In this document: in pieces, positions 18,904 to 28,751 of the stretch
Layout of the letters: each line of letters opens with the position of its first letter
Position numbering within the stretch: the first letter of the stretch is position 1
Assembly: GCF_905397395.1 (NCBI RefSeq)
Contig: NZ_CAJPVH010000003.1
Coordinates: forward strand, 124,001-188,000
DNA: 64,000 nucleotides
Direction of reading: 5' to 3'
Source of the DNA: Cupriavidus campinensis
GTDB lineage: Bacteria; Pseudomonadota; Gammaproteobacteria; Burkholderiales; Burkholderiaceae
The notes under the pieces: model-generated
Seen by the model: the letters and a program-made list of their open reading frames with translations, nothing else
Told to the model about the DNA's origin: nothing
Database searches by the model: none
Translations under genes and position numbers: made by a program

Positions 18904-19899
18904 TTAGCCGTTACGCTCGAGCAGCCACTTGCAGTAGCGCGACACGCCTTCCTGCACCGTGAGGAACGGGGCGGTATAGCCCGCCGCGCGCAGGCGCGAC
19001 ACGTCGGACTGGGTGAAGCACTGGTACTTGCCGCGCAGCGCGTCGGGGAACTTCACGTATTCGACCAGCCCTTCCTGCACCATCTCCTCGAGCGAGAGCG
19101 GCGGCTTGTCGTCGATCTCGCGCAGCGTGTTGACCACGCTGGCGGCGATGTCGTTGAACGGCTGCGAGCGCCCGGTGCCAAGGTTGAAGATGCCGGACTT
19201 TTCCGGATGATCGAGGAAGTACAGGTTGACCTTGACCACGTCCTCCACGGACACGAAATCGCGGCTCTGCGTGCCCGGCGCGTAGCCGTTGTACTCGCCG
19301 AACAGCTTCACCGAGCCTTCGGCCCGGAACTGGTTGAAGTGGTGGAACGCCACCGACGCCATGCGGCCCTTGTGGTACTCGCGCGGGCCATACACGTTGA
19401 AGTAGCGGAAGCCGACGATCTGCGAGTGGGTCGCCGGCAGCCGGCGCCGCACCACCTGGTCGAACAGGAACTTCGAATAGCCGTACACGTTCAGCGGGCG
19501 CTCGTACTCGCGGTCCTCGCGGAACATCGTCGACGCGCCGTAGGTGGCCGCCGACGAGGCGTAGAGGAACTGCGTGCCCTGCTCCAGGCAGGCTTCCATC
19601 AGCGCCAGCGTGTAGCGGTAGTTGTTCTCCATCATGTAGCGGCCGTCGGTCTCCATGGTGTCGGAGCACGCGCCCTCATGGAACACCGCGCGAACCTTGC
19701 CGAAGTCCCCCCGCGCAAAGCGCTGGACGAATTCCGACTTGTCGAGGTAGTCGGCGATCTCGCAGTCCACGAGGTTGCCGAACTTCTCGGCCCGGGTCAG
19801 GTTGTCGACCGCGACGATATTGGTCTCGCCGCGCTCGTTCAAGCCCTTGACGAGGTTGCTGCCGATAAAGCCGGCGGCGCCGGTCACGATGATGGTCAT
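18904..19899 (-). CDS. hldD: ADP-L-glycero-D-manno-heptose 6-epimerase
   Basis: 331 codons, the family length. It converts ADP-D,D-heptose to the L,D form used in the LPS inner core. The NADP Rossmann loop is [12 protein letters not shown] (residues 5-16), and the SDR catalytic pair is Y139/K143 in [32 protein letters not shown] is the HldD-specific stretch. It follows hldE with a 42-base gap in the envelope block. Confidence 0.97.
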   Translation of the reverse strand: MTIIVTGAAGFIGSNLVKGLNERGETNIVAVDNLTRAEKFGNLVDCEIADYLDKSEFVQRFARGDFGKVRAVFHEGACSDTMETDGRYMMENNYRYTLALMEACLEQGTQFLYASSAATYGASTMFREDREYERPLNVYGYSKFLFDQVVRRRLPATHSQIVGFRYFNVYGPREYHKGRMASVAFHHFNQFRAEGSVKLFGEYNGYAPGTQSRDFVSVEDVVKVNLYFLDHPEKSGIFNLGTGRSQPFNDIAASVVNTLREIDDKPPLSLEEMVQEGLVEYVKFPDALRGKYQCFTQSDVSRLRAAGYTAPFLTVQEGVSRYCKWLLERNG

Positions 19900-19941
19900 G
19901 GTAGTTTCAGACTCGAATTTCGGACTTTTACGACACGCGCC

Positions 19942-20883
19942 TCAGGCGCCGAACAGTTCGGGATACGTGACAACAGCGGTACCCAGCTTGCCGACGACGA
20001 TGCCGCCGGCCCGGTTGGCGTGCTGCACGGCTTCCTTGAGCGGCACACCGGCGCCGAGCATGGTGGCGAGCGTGGCAATCACGGTATCGCCGGCCCCCGA
20101 TACATCATAGACTTCGCGCGCCTGGGCCGAGACATGGAGCACCTCGGCTTCGGTGTAGAGCGTCATGCCCTCTTCCGAGCGCGTCAGCAGCAGCGCCTCG
20201 AGCTGGAGCGAGCGGCGCAGGTTCTGGGCACGGATGGTCAGGTCCGCCTCGGTCTTCCAGGCGCCCACCACGGCGCGCATCTCGGCGCGGTTCGGCGTGA
20301 TCAGCGTGGCGCCCCGGTAGCGCGAATAATCGTCGCCCTTGGGGTCCACCAGCACGGTGCGGCCGGCAGCGCGGCCCGCCTCCACCATGCGCCCGACGTG
20401 CGCCAGGCCGCCCTTGCCATAGTCGGACAGGACCAGCACCTGGTAGTCGGCCACCAGGGCGTTGAAGCGGTCCTGTACCGAAGCCAGCACTTCGTTGGCC
20501 GGTGCGCTCTCGAAATCGACGCGCAGCAGCTGCTGCTGATGGGCCAGCACGCGCAGCTTGATCGTCGTGTTGAGGGTGGGATCGCGTTGCAGGTAGGGCT
20601 GCACGTGGCTCTCGGCCAGCAGCGCCTCAAGCGTGCGGCCCGGCTCGTCGTCGCCCACCACACCGAGCATGCCTACCTGTGCGCCCAGCGCTGCGGCATT
20701 GCGGGCCACGTTGGCGGCGCCGCCCAGGCGCTCGTCACTGCGCTTGACCTGCACCACCGGCACCGGCGCCTCCGGGGAAATGCGCTCCACGTCGCCAAAC
20801 CAGTAACGGTCCAGCATCATGTCGCCCACCACCAGCACCTGCGATTGTCGAATCTGGTCCTGCGAAATCTGATTCTTGCTCAT
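19942..20883 (-). CDS. hldA: D-glycero-beta-D-manno-heptose-7-phosphate kinase (RfaE1 domain only)
   Basis: 313 codons: the PfkB-type kinase half of E. coli HldE only. The start is VVGDMMLDRYWFGDVERISP and the catalytic segment is DVSGAGDTVIATLATMLGAG. The C-terminal nucleotidyltransferase half found in the fused enzyme is absent, as is usual in betaproteobacteria where rfaE2/hldC is a separate gene. It phosphorylates heptose-7-phosphate at O-1 on the way to ADP-heptose. It overlaps nothing and starts 6 bases after the ugd stop. Confidence 0.94.
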   Translation of the reverse strand: MSKNQISQDQIRQSQVLVVGDMMLDRYWFGDVERISPEAPVPVVQVKRSDERLGGAANVARNAAALGAQVGMLGVVGDDEPGRTLEALLAESHVQPYLQRDPTLNTTIKLRVLAHQQQLLRVDFESAPANEVLASVQDRFNALVADYQVLVLSDYGKGGLAHVGRMVEAGRAAGRTVLVDPKGDDYSRYRGATLITPNRAEMRAVVGAWKTEADLTIRAQNLRRSLQLEALLLTRSEEGMTLYTEAEVLHVSAQAREVYDVSGAGDTVIATLATMLGAGVPLKEAVQHANRAGGIVVGKLGTAVVTYPELFGA

Positions 20884-20889
20884 AGGGTC

Positions 20890-22263
20890 TCAGCGCATCG
20901 AGGCAGAGCGCCCGATCGCGTGGTATTCGATGCCGGCAGTCGCCATGGCATCGGGTTCATAGAGATTGCGGCCGTCGATGATGACCGGGGTCTTCAGCTT
21001 GGCGCGGATCTCGCTGAAATCCGGGCTGCGGAATACCTTCCACTCGGTCACGATCACAAGCGCGTCGGCGTCCTCGAGGACATCCATCTGCGCCTCGCAG
21101 AAGTGTACTCGCCCCGCGCCGCCTTCGATGTCGGCAAGATCCGCCTCGATCACACGGCGGGCCTCAGCCATCGCCACCGGGTCGTGCACGCGTAGCACGG
21201 CGCCGCGCGACACCAGTTCGCGCACCAGCACCCGCGACGGCGCTTCACGCATGTCATCGGTATTTGGCTTGAATGCGAGGCCCCAGACCGCGAAGGTCTT
21301 GCCCGTCAGGTCTTCGCCAAAGCGCTTGATGACCTTGTTGGCCAGCACCTGCTTCTGGGCGTCGTTGACGGCCTCCACGGCCTCCAGCACCCGCATCGGC
21401 TTGCCGTACGAGGTGGCCGTGCGCATCAGCGCCTGCACGTCCTTCGGGAAACACGAGCCGCCGTAGCCGGCGCCGGCGTACAGGAAGCTGTAACCGATGC
21501 GCGGGTCGGAGCCGATGCCCAGTCGCACCAGTTCGATGTCCGCGCCCACCTCGTCAGCCAGGTTGGCCAGCTCGTTCATAAAGGAAATGCGAGTCGCCAG
21601 CATCGAGTTGGCCGCATACTTGGTGAACTCGGCCGAGCGCACATCCATATAGAAGGTGCGCTCGTGGTTGCGGTTGAACGGCGAGTACAGCTCGCGCATG
21701 ATGGCCTTGGCGTGGCGGCCGGCGACGTCGGGCGAGCAGCCGAGCACGATGCGGTCCGGGCGCATGAAATCCTCCACAGCCGCGCCTTCCTTCAGGAACT
21801 CGGGGTTCGAGACCACCGAGTACTGCAGGTCTTCCAGCCCGCGCGCGGCCAGTTCCTCACGGATGGCGGCGGCCACGCGGTCGCCGGTGCCCACTGGCAC
21901 GGTGGACTTGTCCACCACCACCTTGAAGCCGGTCATGTGGCGGCCGATGTTGCGCGCGGCGGCCAGCACGTATTGCAGGTCCGCCGAGCCGTCCTCGTCC
22001 GGGGGCGTGCCCACGGCAATGAACTGCACGTCGGCGTGCTCCACGCTGGCCGCCACGTCGGTCGAAAACGTCAGGCGGCCGGCAGCGCGATTACGCTCGA
22101 TCAGCTCCTTGAGGCCCGGCTCATAGATCGGCACGCCGCCAGCATTGAGCATGGCGATCTTGCGTTCGTCCACATCGAGACAGAACACCGAATTGCCGAG
22201 TTCCGCCAGGCAGGCGCCGGTGACCAGGCCGACATAGCCGCTACCGATAATTGTGACTTTCAT
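20890..22263 (-). CDS. ugd: UDP-glucose 6-dehydrogenase
   Basis: 457 codons. It oxidises UDP-glucose to UDP-glucuronate in two NAD-dependent steps, supplying polysaccharide and LPS-modifying sugars. The NAD-binding loop is [18 protein letters not shown] (residues 6-23). The catalytic cysteine is C271 in [12 protein letters not shown], and the C-terminal domain contains [18 protein letters not shown]. It lies between lapB and the heptose kinase, consistent with an envelope-sugar operon. Confidence 0.96.
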   Translation of the reverse strand: MKVTIIGSGYVGLVTGACLAELGNSVFCLDVDERKIAMLNAGGVPIYEPGLKELIERNRAAGRLTFSTDVAASVEHADVQFIAVGTPPDEDGSADLQYVLAAARNIGRHMTGFKVVVDKSTVPVGTGDRVAAAIREELAARGLEDLQYSVVSNPEFLKEGAAVEDFMRPDRIVLGCSPDVAGRHAKAIMRELYSPFNRNHERTFYMDVRSAEFTKYAANSMLATRISFMNELANLADEVGADIELVRLGIGSDPRIGYSFLYAGAGYGGSCFPKDVQALMRTATSYGKPMRVLEAVEAVNDAQKQVLANKVIKRFGEDLTGKTFAVWGLAFKPNTDDMREAPSRVLVRELVSRGAVLRVHDPVAMAEARRVIEADLADIEGGAGRVHFCEAQMDVLEDADALVIVTEWKVFRSPDFSEIRAKLKTPVIIDGRNLYEPDAMATAGIEYHAIGRSASMR

Positions 22264-22307
22264 AGCAGAAGCTCCAGAACAGGGAGGGGCTCAACAAGAG
22301 ACAGCGA

Positions 22308-23537
22308 TCAGCCAAGCGCTTCGGAGCGGCGTGGGGCATAGGTTTCCCAGCGATTGCAGCCGGGGCACTGCCAGTAGAACAGCCGGGCGCGGAAGCCGCA
22401 TTCGCGGCAGGTGTAGCGGGCGAGGTTGCGCGTGCGCACCTGGAGCAGGTCGCGGATGGCGGCCACTTCCGACGTCTGGTCCGGCGCGACCGCTTCGCCG
22501 CCAGCCGTGGCCACGGCGGCGCCTTCGGCAACAGCAGCTTCCGCGGCCTGCATCTCGGCGGCCTGCGCCTCGAAATAGCGGGTCAGCGCCAGCAGCGTGG
22601 GTTGGCGGCGCAGCTGCTCGCGCATCAACGCGGCAGCCGCCTCCGGACCGTTCACGTCCAGTTCGGTGCGATAGGCGGTATCGAGCAGTTCCGGCGCGAG
22701 GTTGCCCTTGAGCAGCCCGCGCAGCCAGTCGATGGCCTGGCCCTGCTCGCCCAGCGTGCCGTAGGCTTTGACCACGCGGTCGGCCACCAGCGGCAGGTAA
22801 GCTGCATCCTGCGTCTCAATGCCGAGCCAGTGGCCCAGCGCGGCGCGGGCGTCGCCACTGGCCATCGCCACGTCGCCGAGCAGGATCGGCGCGCGCACAT
22901 TGGCCGGGTTCTCCTCGCTCGCGCGCCGCAGCCACGCCACGGCGTCCTCGGGACGCTTTTTCTGGAGCGCGTCCTGCGCCAGTTCGCAGCAGAACTGGGC
23001 GATCTGCACGCGGTAGTCCTTCTGCTCGAGTGTCTGCAGCTCGCGCGCGGCATCAATGGCCTTCTGCCATTCCTTCTCGACTTCGTACAGCTCCAGCAGC
23101 ACGCGCTTGGCCGACGCCGCGTACGGGCCCGACATCAGCCGGCGCAGCGACTCCTCGGCGCGGTCGAGCAGTCCGGCGCGCAGGAAGTCCTGGCCCAGTT
23201 CATAGAGCGCGTGCTCGCGCTCGGGCTCGGGCAGGTCCGGGCGCGTGGCCAGGTTCTGATGGACGCGGATCGCGCGCTCGGTCTCGCCCCGGCGGCGGAA
23301 CAGCGCGCCCAGCGCAAAGTGGAGTTCGGTGGTTTCCGGGTCGAGCCGGGCCACCTCGACGAAGGCGTCGATGGCCTGGTCCGGCTGCTCGTTGAGCAGG
23401 AAATTGAGGCCCTTGAAATACGAGCGCGGCAGTGCGCCTTGCTCGCTGATCAGCTGGCGCAGGTCGAGCCGCGCCGCCATCCAGCCAAGGCCAAAGACAA
23501 GCGGCAATACCAGCAGCCACCAGGTTTCAAACATCAT
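22308..23537 (-). CDS. lapB: Lipopolysaccharide assembly protein B
   Basis: 409 codons. An N-terminal membrane anchor (WWLLVLPLVFGLGWMAARLD) is followed by TPR repeats through about residue 340. A rubredoxin-like metal knuckle ends the protein: C377, C380, C391, C394 (CREC-X10-CPGC). LapB (YciM) is the cytoplasmic-face regulator that presents LpxC to FtsH and so limits lipid A synthesis. It is immediately after lapA (3-base gap) and upstream of sugar-nucleotide genes, the standard arrangement. Confidence 0.95.
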   Translation of the reverse strand: MMFETWWLLVLPLVFGLGWMAARLDLRQLISEQGALPRSYFKGLNFLLNEQPDQAIDAFVEVARLDPETTELHFALGALFRRRGETERAIRVHQNLATRPDLPEPEREHALYELGQDFLRAGLLDRAEESLRRLMSGPYAASAKRVLLELYEVEKEWQKAIDAARELQTLEQKDYRVQIAQFCCELAQDALQKKRPEDAVAWLRRASEENPANVRAPILLGDVAMASGDARAALGHWLGIETQDAAYLPLVADRVVKAYGTLGEQGQAIDWLRGLLKGNLAPELLDTAYRTELDVNGPEAAAALMREQLRRQPTLLALTRYFEAQAAEMQAAEAAVAEGAAVATAGGEAVAPDQTSEVAAIRDLLQVRTRNLARYTCRECGFRARLFYWQCPGCNRWETYAPRRSEALG

Positions 23538-23540
23538 GGA

Positions 23541-23864
23541 TCAGACTTTCGGGCCGACTACGTTATAGGGAACACCGGGCTTGGCCTCGGGCGGCACGGT
23601 GTCCGCCGGCATCGGCACGCGCGCCTGGGCCAGCGCGCGGCGCAGGCGCGTGGCCTCCATCCGCTGACGCATCAGTGCCGGCGCCACCGCGGCCAGCGCC
23701 GCGACGATACCCAGCCCGAACGCGGCCAGCAGAATCAGGATCAGCGGCGCATGCCACACGGCGCCAAGGAACAGCTGCAGGGACGCATCCTCGGTGTTGC
23801 GCAATGCCAGGACGAACAGCAGGGCGAACAGGACGATGCGGAAAATCCAGGCGATGAGTTTCAT
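23541..23864 (-). CDS. lapA: Lipopolysaccharide assembly protein A (DUF1049)
   Basis: 107 codons from ATG 23864 (MKLIAWIFRIVLFALLFVLA). There are two transmembrane helices, LIAWIFRIVLFALLFVLALR and LILILLAAFGLGIVAALAAV, joined by the LapA-typical NTEDASLQLFLG. A cytoplasmic helix with MEATRLRRALAQAR follows. It is a small inner-membrane partner of LapB. Upstream is ihfB, separated by a terminator, so lapAB may have its own promoter in 23865-24018. Confidence 0.92.
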   Translation of the reverse strand: MKLIAWIFRIVLFALLFVLALRNTEDASLQLFLGAVWHAPLILILLAAFGLGIVAALAAVAPALMRQRMEATRLRRALAQARVPMPADTVPPEAKPGVPYNVVGPKV

Positions 23865-24017
23865 GCGGTGACGGCCATCGGGACTCAGGACAGCGAAAGC
23901 ATGGACGCGCGTAATGTGCGCCATGGCTCCCGGCGACGGGTTCCCGGCATTGTAGCGGAATCACTTCAGGCAAACGGTAACGTTTGGTCGCGCGGCGCAC
24001 CGTGGCACCCCAAACAA

Positions 24018-24041
24018 AAAAGCGCTCCCGAGGGAGCGCTT
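24018..24041 (-). terminator. Terminator after ihfB
   Basis: aagcgctccc / gggagcgctt (24020-24029 / 24032-24041), a 10-bp stem with a 2-base loop, followed on the minus strand by a run of six T residues. Confidence 0.9.
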
Positions 24042-24075
24042 TCCAACAGACTTCCAGATTATCACCGCGTTCGCG

Positions 24076-24483
24076 TCAGGACCGAACCAGGTTGAGCTGG
24101 CCATCCTCGTGCAGCGTACCGGCCGGAGCCGATACCTGCGCGGCGTGGTCGCCGTGCGAGCCATTGCCGTGATGCACGGTCTGGCCGTGATGCGACGGCC
24201 CCGGGCTGCGGTCCACGCGTTCGCGCAACTCCTTGCCCGCCTTGAAGTGCGGCACCCGCTTTTCGGGCACCAGCACGCGTTCGCCGGACTTGGGGTTGCG
24301 GCCCACACGCGGAGGCCGCCGATTCAAACCAAAGCTGCCGAAGCCGCGAATCTCGATGCGATGGCCATCGGCCAGGGCTTCGGACATCGCGTCGAGAATC
24401 GTTTTCACCGAGATGTCCGCATCCCGCAGCAACAACTGCGGGAAACGGGCAGCCAGTTTTTCGACGAGCTCGGACTTGGTCAT
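24076..24483 (-). CDS. ihfB: Integration host factor beta subunit with extended histidine-rich tail
   Basis: 135 codons. Residues 1-92 are a complete IHF-beta: [40 protein letters not shown] with the DNA-intercalating proline P64 in GRNPKSGE, and [12 protein letters not shown]. Ordinary IHF-beta ends near residue 94. Here about 43 extra residues follow, with seven histidines (98, 99, 104, 105, 110, 113, 125) and low complexity. IHF bends DNA sharply in replication, recombination and transcription. It follows rpsA by 30 bases, the classic rpsA-ihfB pair. Confidence 0.95.
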   Translation of the reverse strand: MTKSELVEKLAARFPQLLLRDADISVKTILDAMSEALADGHRIEIRGFGSFGLNRRPPRVGRNPKSGERVLVPEKRVPHFKAGKELRERVDRSPGPSHHGQTVHHGNGSHGDHAAQVSAPAGTLHEDGQLNLVRS

Positions 24484-24513
24484 GGGCGGTCTCGCGGGCG
24501 CGGGCGCTGACGA

Positions 24514-26208
24514 TTACTGGTTGTCCTGGCCGAGCTTGGCCTTCAGCAGTGCGCCGAGGTTGGTCGTGCCAGCCGTGCCGGTGTCAGCCGCGAACTTTTG
24601 CATGGCTTCCTGCTGTTCCACGTTGTCCTTGGCCTTGATCGACAGGTTGATGTTGCGCGACTTGCGGTCCACGTTCACCACCAGGGCCGTGATCTGCTCG
24701 CCTTCCTTCAGCACGTTGCGGGCATCTTCCACGCGGTCCGCGGAGATTTCCGAGGCGCGCAGGTAGCCTTCCACGTCGTCAGCCAGCTGCACCACGGCGC
24801 CCTTGGCATCAACGGCCTTGATCACGCCGTTGACCAGCGAACCCTTGTCGTTGGCCGAGATGAAGTTGTTGAACGGGTCGCCCGACAGTTGCTTGATACC
24901 CAGCGAGATGCGTTCCTTGTCGACGTCGATGCCCAGTACCACGGCTTCCACTTCGTCGCCCTTCTTGTACTTGCGCACGGCCTCTTCGCCGGTTTCTTGC
25001 CAGGACAGGTCGGACAGGTGCACCAGGCCATCGATGCCACCGGGCAGGCCGATGAACACGCCGAAGTCGGTGATCGACTTGATCTGGCCCGTCAGCTTGT
25101 CGCCCTTCTTGTGGTTGCGGCTGAAATCGTCCCACGGATTGGCCTTGCACTGCTTCATGCCCAGGCTGATACGACGCTTGTCTTCGTCGATATCCAGAAC
25201 CATGACTTCCACTTCGTCGCCCAGCTGGACAACCTTCGACGGAGCCACGTTCTTGTTGGTCCAGTCCATTTCGGACACGTGGACCAGGCCTTCGATACCG
25301 GCTTCGATCTCGACGAACGCGCCGTAGTCGGTCAGGTTGGTCACCTTGCCGAACAGGCGGGTGCCTTGCGGGTAGCGGCGCGAGATGCCCACCCACGGAT
25401 CTTCGCCCAGTTGCTTCACGCCCAGCGAGACGCGGTTCTTTTCCTGGTCGAACTTGAGGATCTTGGCGGTGATTTCCTGGCCAACCGACAGCACTTCGCT
25501 CGGATGACGCACGCGACGCCATGCCAGGTCGGTGATGTGCAGCAGGCCGTCGATGCCACCCAGGTCCACGAACGCGCCGTAGTCGGTGATGTTCTTGACG
25601 ATACCGTTGACGATGGCGCCTTCCTTCAGCGTTTCCATCAGCTTCTGGCGCTCTTCGCCCAGCGTGGCTTCCACCACGGCACGGCGCGACAGCACAACGT
25701 TGTTACGCTTGCGGTCGAGCTTGATAACCTTGAATTCGAGGGTCTTGCCTTCGTACGGCGTGGTGTCCTTGATCGGACGCACGTCGACGAGCGAACCGGG
25801 CAGGAAGGCACGGATGCCATTGACCATCACGGTCAGGCCGCCCTTGACCTTGCCGGTCACGGTACCCGAGATGATCTCGCCGTCTTCCAGCGCCTTCTCG
25901 AGGTTCAGCCACGATGCCAGGCGCTTGGCCTTGTCGCGGGACAGAATCGTGTCGCCATAGCCGTTCTCGAGCGCATCGATGGCCACGGAGACATAGTCGC
26001 CGGCCTGCACTTCGAGTTCGCCCTGGTCGTTCAGGAACTCCTCCACCGGCACGAATGCCTCGGACTTGAGGCCGGCGTTGACGACCACGAAGTTGTGGTC
26101 GATGCGCACGACTTCAGCGGAGATCACTTCGCCAGCCTTCATATTGGAGCGGGCGACGGATTCCTCGAACAGTGCGGCAAAGGATTCGTTAGTTTGCAGG
26201 TCGGACAT
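24514..26208 (-). CDS. rpsA: 30S ribosomal protein S1
   Basis: 564 codons from ATG 26208; the open frame continues 31 codons upstream but without family similarity. Six S1/OB-fold repeats are recognisable. The later ones contain repeating segments such as [40 protein letters not shown] and [12 protein letters not shown]1 recruits structured or leaderless-weak mRNAs to the 30S subunit and autoregulates its own translation. It is between cmk and ihfB, the conserved order. Confidence 0.97.
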   Translation of the reverse strand: MSDLQTNESFAALFEESVARSNMKAGEVISAEVVRIDHNFVVVNAGLKSEAFVPVEEFLNDQGELEVQAGDYVSVAIDALENGYGDTILSRDKAKRLASWLNLEKALEDGEIISGTVTGKVKGGLTVMVNGIRAFLPGSLVDVRPIKDTTPYEGKTLEFKVIKLDRKRNNVVLSRRAVVEATLGEERQKLMETLKEGAIVNGIVKNITDYGAFVDLGGIDGLLHITDLAWRRVRHPSEVLSVGQEITAKILKFDQEKNRVSLGVKQLGEDPWVGISRRYPQGTRLFGKVTNLTDYGAFVEIEAGIEGLVHVSEMDWTNKNVAPSKVVQLGDEVEVMVLDIDEDKRRISLGMKQCKANPWDDFSRNHKKGDKLTGQIKSITDFGVFIGLPGGIDGLVHLSDLSWQETGEEAVRKYKKGDEVEAVVLGIDVDKERISLGIKQLSGDPFNNFISANDKGSLVNGVIKAVDAKGAVVQLADDVEGYLRASEISADRVEDARNVLKEGEQITALVVNVDRKSRNINLSIKAKDNVEQQEAMQKFAADTGTAGTTNLGALLKAKLGQDNQ

Positions 26209-26341
26209 AAACGTGTGTGAGCAGTCCGCAGTACGCTGGCCGGCGCGACAATCGCGCTCAGTCTGCCATCGCAGCGGGGTTAGTTGATGAACGCCTCGCA
26301 CCGGTCATCCGGGGCAAGGCTCCAGCCGGTGCCGGACCGGT

Positions 26342-27004
26342 TCAACGCCGCACGGCGGCGTACCACTCCAGCACCTGCGCCACGGCTTCATCCACCGACA
26401 TGTCGGAGGTATCGAGCCGTTGCGCGTCTTCGGCGGGACGCAGCGGGGCGGCGGCACGGGAACGGTCCCGCGCGTCGCGCGCCTCGAGGTCACGCAAAAG
26501 GTCTTCGATATTAGCAGAAATTCCCTTATCAATCAATTGTTTATAGCGCCTGCGGGCGCGGGCCTCGACACTTGCGGTCAGGAAGACCTTGAGGCGGGCC
26601 TCGGGAAAGATCACCGTGCCCATGTCGCGGCCGTCGGCCACCAGCCCGGGCAGCTTGCGGAAGCCGCGCTGGAGTGCTGTCAACGCATCCCGCACCGGCT
26701 GGTGCACGGCGATGGCCGAGGCCCGGTTGCCGATAGCTTCGGCGCGGATGGCCTGGCTCACCTCCTCGCCGGACAGCCAGACCCGGTCCGGGCCGAACTT
26801 CACATCGAGGCGGGCCGCCATCTTTGCAAGGGTGGACACGTCCTGCAGGTCCACGTCCGCGCGGTCGCTCGCCAGCGCCACAAGCCGGTAGAGGGCGCCG
26901 CTGTCGAGCAGGTGAAAGCCAAGGGCGTCGGCCACCTTGTGCGCCACAGTGCCCTTGCCGGACGCCGTGGGGCCATCAATGGTGATGACGTCGATCATAG
27001 TCAT
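26342..27004 (-). CDS. cmk: Cytidylate kinase
   Basis: 220 codons from ATG 27004; ATG 26998 two codons on is equally possible and neither has a strong ribosome-binding site. P-loop GPTASGKGT spans residues 11-19, and the CMP-binding and lid regions include [20 protein letters not shown] and the [20 protein letters not shown] stretch. It makes CDP/dCDP from CMP/dCMP. It normally follows aroA directly; here a reversed small gene separates them, so it has its own promoter region in 27005-27172. Confidence 0.95.
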   Translation of the reverse strand: MTMIDVITIDGPTASGKGTVAHKVADALGFHLLDSGALYRLVALASDRADVDLQDVSTLAKMAARLDVKFGPDRVWLSGEEVSQAIRAEAIGNRASAIAVHQPVRDALTALQRGFRKLPGLVADGRDMGTVIFPEARLKVFLTASVEARARRRYKQLIDKGISANIEDLLRDLEARDARDRSRAAAPLRPAEDAQRLDTSDMSVDEAVAQVLEWYAAVRR

Positions 27005-27027
27005 TGGTTATTGGTGCGCTAAAAACT

Positions 27028-27046
27028 ATTGATTTTGAAAATCAAT
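27028..27046. repeat. AT-rich palindrome in the cmk / DUF2061 divergent region
   Basis: attgatttt-g-aaaatcaat is a perfect 19-base palindrome in a markedly AT-rich stretch of an otherwise GC-rich genome, 25 bases upstream of cmk. It could be an operator for cmk or the divergent gene. A T/A-rich segment follows it. No regulator can be named. Confidence 0.5.
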
Positions 27047-27172
27047 TAAGAATCATTATTATTTGTTCCATGGCTCGCACGGGCGGCCTCCCCGCCACCC
27101 ATCCCCACAGAACAGCCCGGGCGAGCCACCCCGAATCCCCGAGCCAACTCCAAGAATGCGAGGCAATCTATC

Positions 27173-27403
27173 ATGGCCAAGACCCTGACTTTCGGCATCA
27201 TGCACCTGGGCATCGCCTTCAGCGTGACCTATGCGCTGACTGGCAATCTGGCCATCAGCGGTGCCATCACCTTCATCGAGCCGGCCGTGAATACCGTGGC
27301 CCACTACTTCTTCGACAAGTTCTGGGAACGGCGCGAACGCAGTGCATCCGGCGCCGCCAGCGCGCACGCCGGACACGGGGTGCCCGCCACGGCCACTATT
27401 TGA
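27173..27403 (+). CDS. DUF2061 family small membrane protein
   Basis: 76 codons. The family pattern is clear: KTLTFGIMHLGIAFSVTYAL, then TGNLAISGAITFIEPAVNTV and AHYFFDKFWER. Two short transmembrane helices are predicted, with a charged C-terminus. Function of DUF2061 is unknown. It lies on the plus strand between cmk and aroA, which are usually adjacent on one strand, and ends 13 bases from the convergent aroA stop. Confidence 0.85.
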   Translation: MAKTLTFGIMHLGIAFSVTYALTGNLAISGAITFIEPAVNTVAHYFFDKFWERRERSASGAASAHAGHGVPATATI

Positions 27404-27416
27404 CCGGAGTGACCCC

Positions 27417-28730
27417 TTACCGCGCCACCCCGGCAAACACCGAGAAGTATTCCGGGAATGTCTTGGCCACGCAGCCGGGTTCGTTGATACGCACCGGCAG
27501 CGGGCCGAATGCCGCCAGCGAGAAGCACATCGCCATGCGGTGATCATCATAGGTGCCGATGCCTTCGGCTGGCGTGCGCCAGTCGGCTACAGATGCCGGC
27601 GGCGTCACACGCAGGTAGTCGGCGCCCTCTTCCACCGTGGCGCCGAGCTTGCGCAACTCGGTCGCCATCGCCGCAATCCGGTCCGTTTCCTTGACCCGCC
27701 AGCTGGCGATATTGGTCAGCGTAGTGGTGCCTTCCGCGAACAGCGCAGCCACGGCCAGCGTCATCGCGGCGTCGGGAATGTGGTTGCAGTCGAGCTCGAT
27801 GCCGTTCAGCCGGCCGTCGTCGCGCTCGGTGCCTCGTACCTCGATCCAGTTGTCGCCAGCCATCACGTTGGCGCCCATCCGGTTCAGTGCATCGGCAAAG
27901 CGCACGTCGCCCTGGATACTGGACAAGCCCACACCTTCCACGCGCACCGGTCCGCCGCCAATCGCGCCGGCCGCAAGAAAATACGATGCCGTGGAGGCAT
28001 CGCCTTCCACGTAGATCTCACCCGGCGAGCGGTACTGCGCGCCGGCCGGCAGGATGAAGCGCTCCCAGCCCTGCCGCTCCACGTCGATACCGAAGCGCGC
28101 CAGCAGGTTCAGGGTGATCTCGATATACGGCTTCGAAATCAGCTCGCCAACCACCTCGATCTCGATGCGGCCGGACGGCGCGCTGGCCATCGGCAGCGTC
28201 ATCAGCAGCGCGGTCAGGAACTGGCTCGATACATCGCCGCGCACGCGGATCGGCGCGTCGATGCGGATCTGCGCCGGGTTGATCTGGAGCGGCGGGTAAC
28301 CTTCCGTGCCGAGGTAATCCACGGACGCACCCACCTGGCGCAGACCGTCGACCAGATCGCCGATGGGCCGCTCGTGCATGCGCGGCACCCCGGAGAGCCG
28401 GTACGTGCCACCCTGCAGGGCCAGCGCCGCGGTCAGCGGACGGATCGCCGTGCCGGCGTTGCCCATGAACAGATCGGCCGATTTATTCGCAAAATTGCCA
28501 CCCGCGCCGGTGACGATGCAGTCGCCGCCATCGCGCTGCCAGCTCACGCCGAGCACCTTCAGGGCGTCGAGCATGACGCGGGTGTCGTCCGAGTCCAGCA
28601 GATCGCGCACGCGCGTCTGGCCGGTGGCAAGCGCCGCCAGCAGCAGCACGCGGTTGGAGATGCTCTTCGAGCCGGGCAGCCGCACCGTGCCGGAAGCACG
28701 CGTCAGGGGGGCGAGGGTCAGATGTTCCAT
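27417..28730 (-). CDS. aroA: 3-phosphoshikimate 1-carboxyvinyltransferase (EPSP synthase)
   Basis: 437 codons. It joins PEP to shikimate-3-phosphate in the shikimate pathway. The first motif is [20 protein letters not shown] (residues 19-38), followed by [20 protein letters not shown] and [15 protein letters not shown], then the C-terminal [20 protein letters not shown]. The class I pattern (NAGTA..R) suggests the ordinary glyphosate-sensitive type. It lies 21 bases downstream of tyrA. Confidence 0.96.
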   Translation of the reverse strand: MEHLTLAPLTRASGTVRLPGSKSISNRVLLLAALATGQTRVRDLLDSDDTRVMLDALKVLGVSWQRDGGDCIVTGAGGNFANKSADLFMGNAGTAIRPLTAALALQGGTYRLSGVPRMHERPIGDLVDGLRQVGASVDYLGTEGYPPLQINPAQIRIDAPIRVRGDVSSQFLTALLMTLPMASAPSGRIEIEVVGELISKPYIEITLNLLARFGIDVERQGWERFILPAGAQYRSPGEIYVEGDASTASYFLAAGAIGGGPVRVEGVGLSSIQGDVRFADALNRMGANVMAGDNWIEVRGTERDDGRLNGIELDCNHIPDAAMTLAVAALFAEGTTTLTNIASWRVKETDRIAAMATELRKLGATVEEGADYLRVTPPASVADWRTPAEGIGTYDDHRMAMCFSLAAFGPLPVRINEPGCVAKTFPEYFSVFAGVAR

Positions 28731-28751
28731 GATGTGGGCAGATTCAGCGCT

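Noticed and set aside
18796-21195. Plus-strand open frame of 799 codons opposite hldD and the heptose kinase
   Set aside because: Antisense shadow of well-supported genes, low-complexity Arg/His/Ala composition.
27047-27062. Possible Fur box (aatcattattatttg-like)
   Set aside because: Matches only loosely to the Fur consensus, and neither flanking gene is iron-related. Only the adjacent palindrome is reported.
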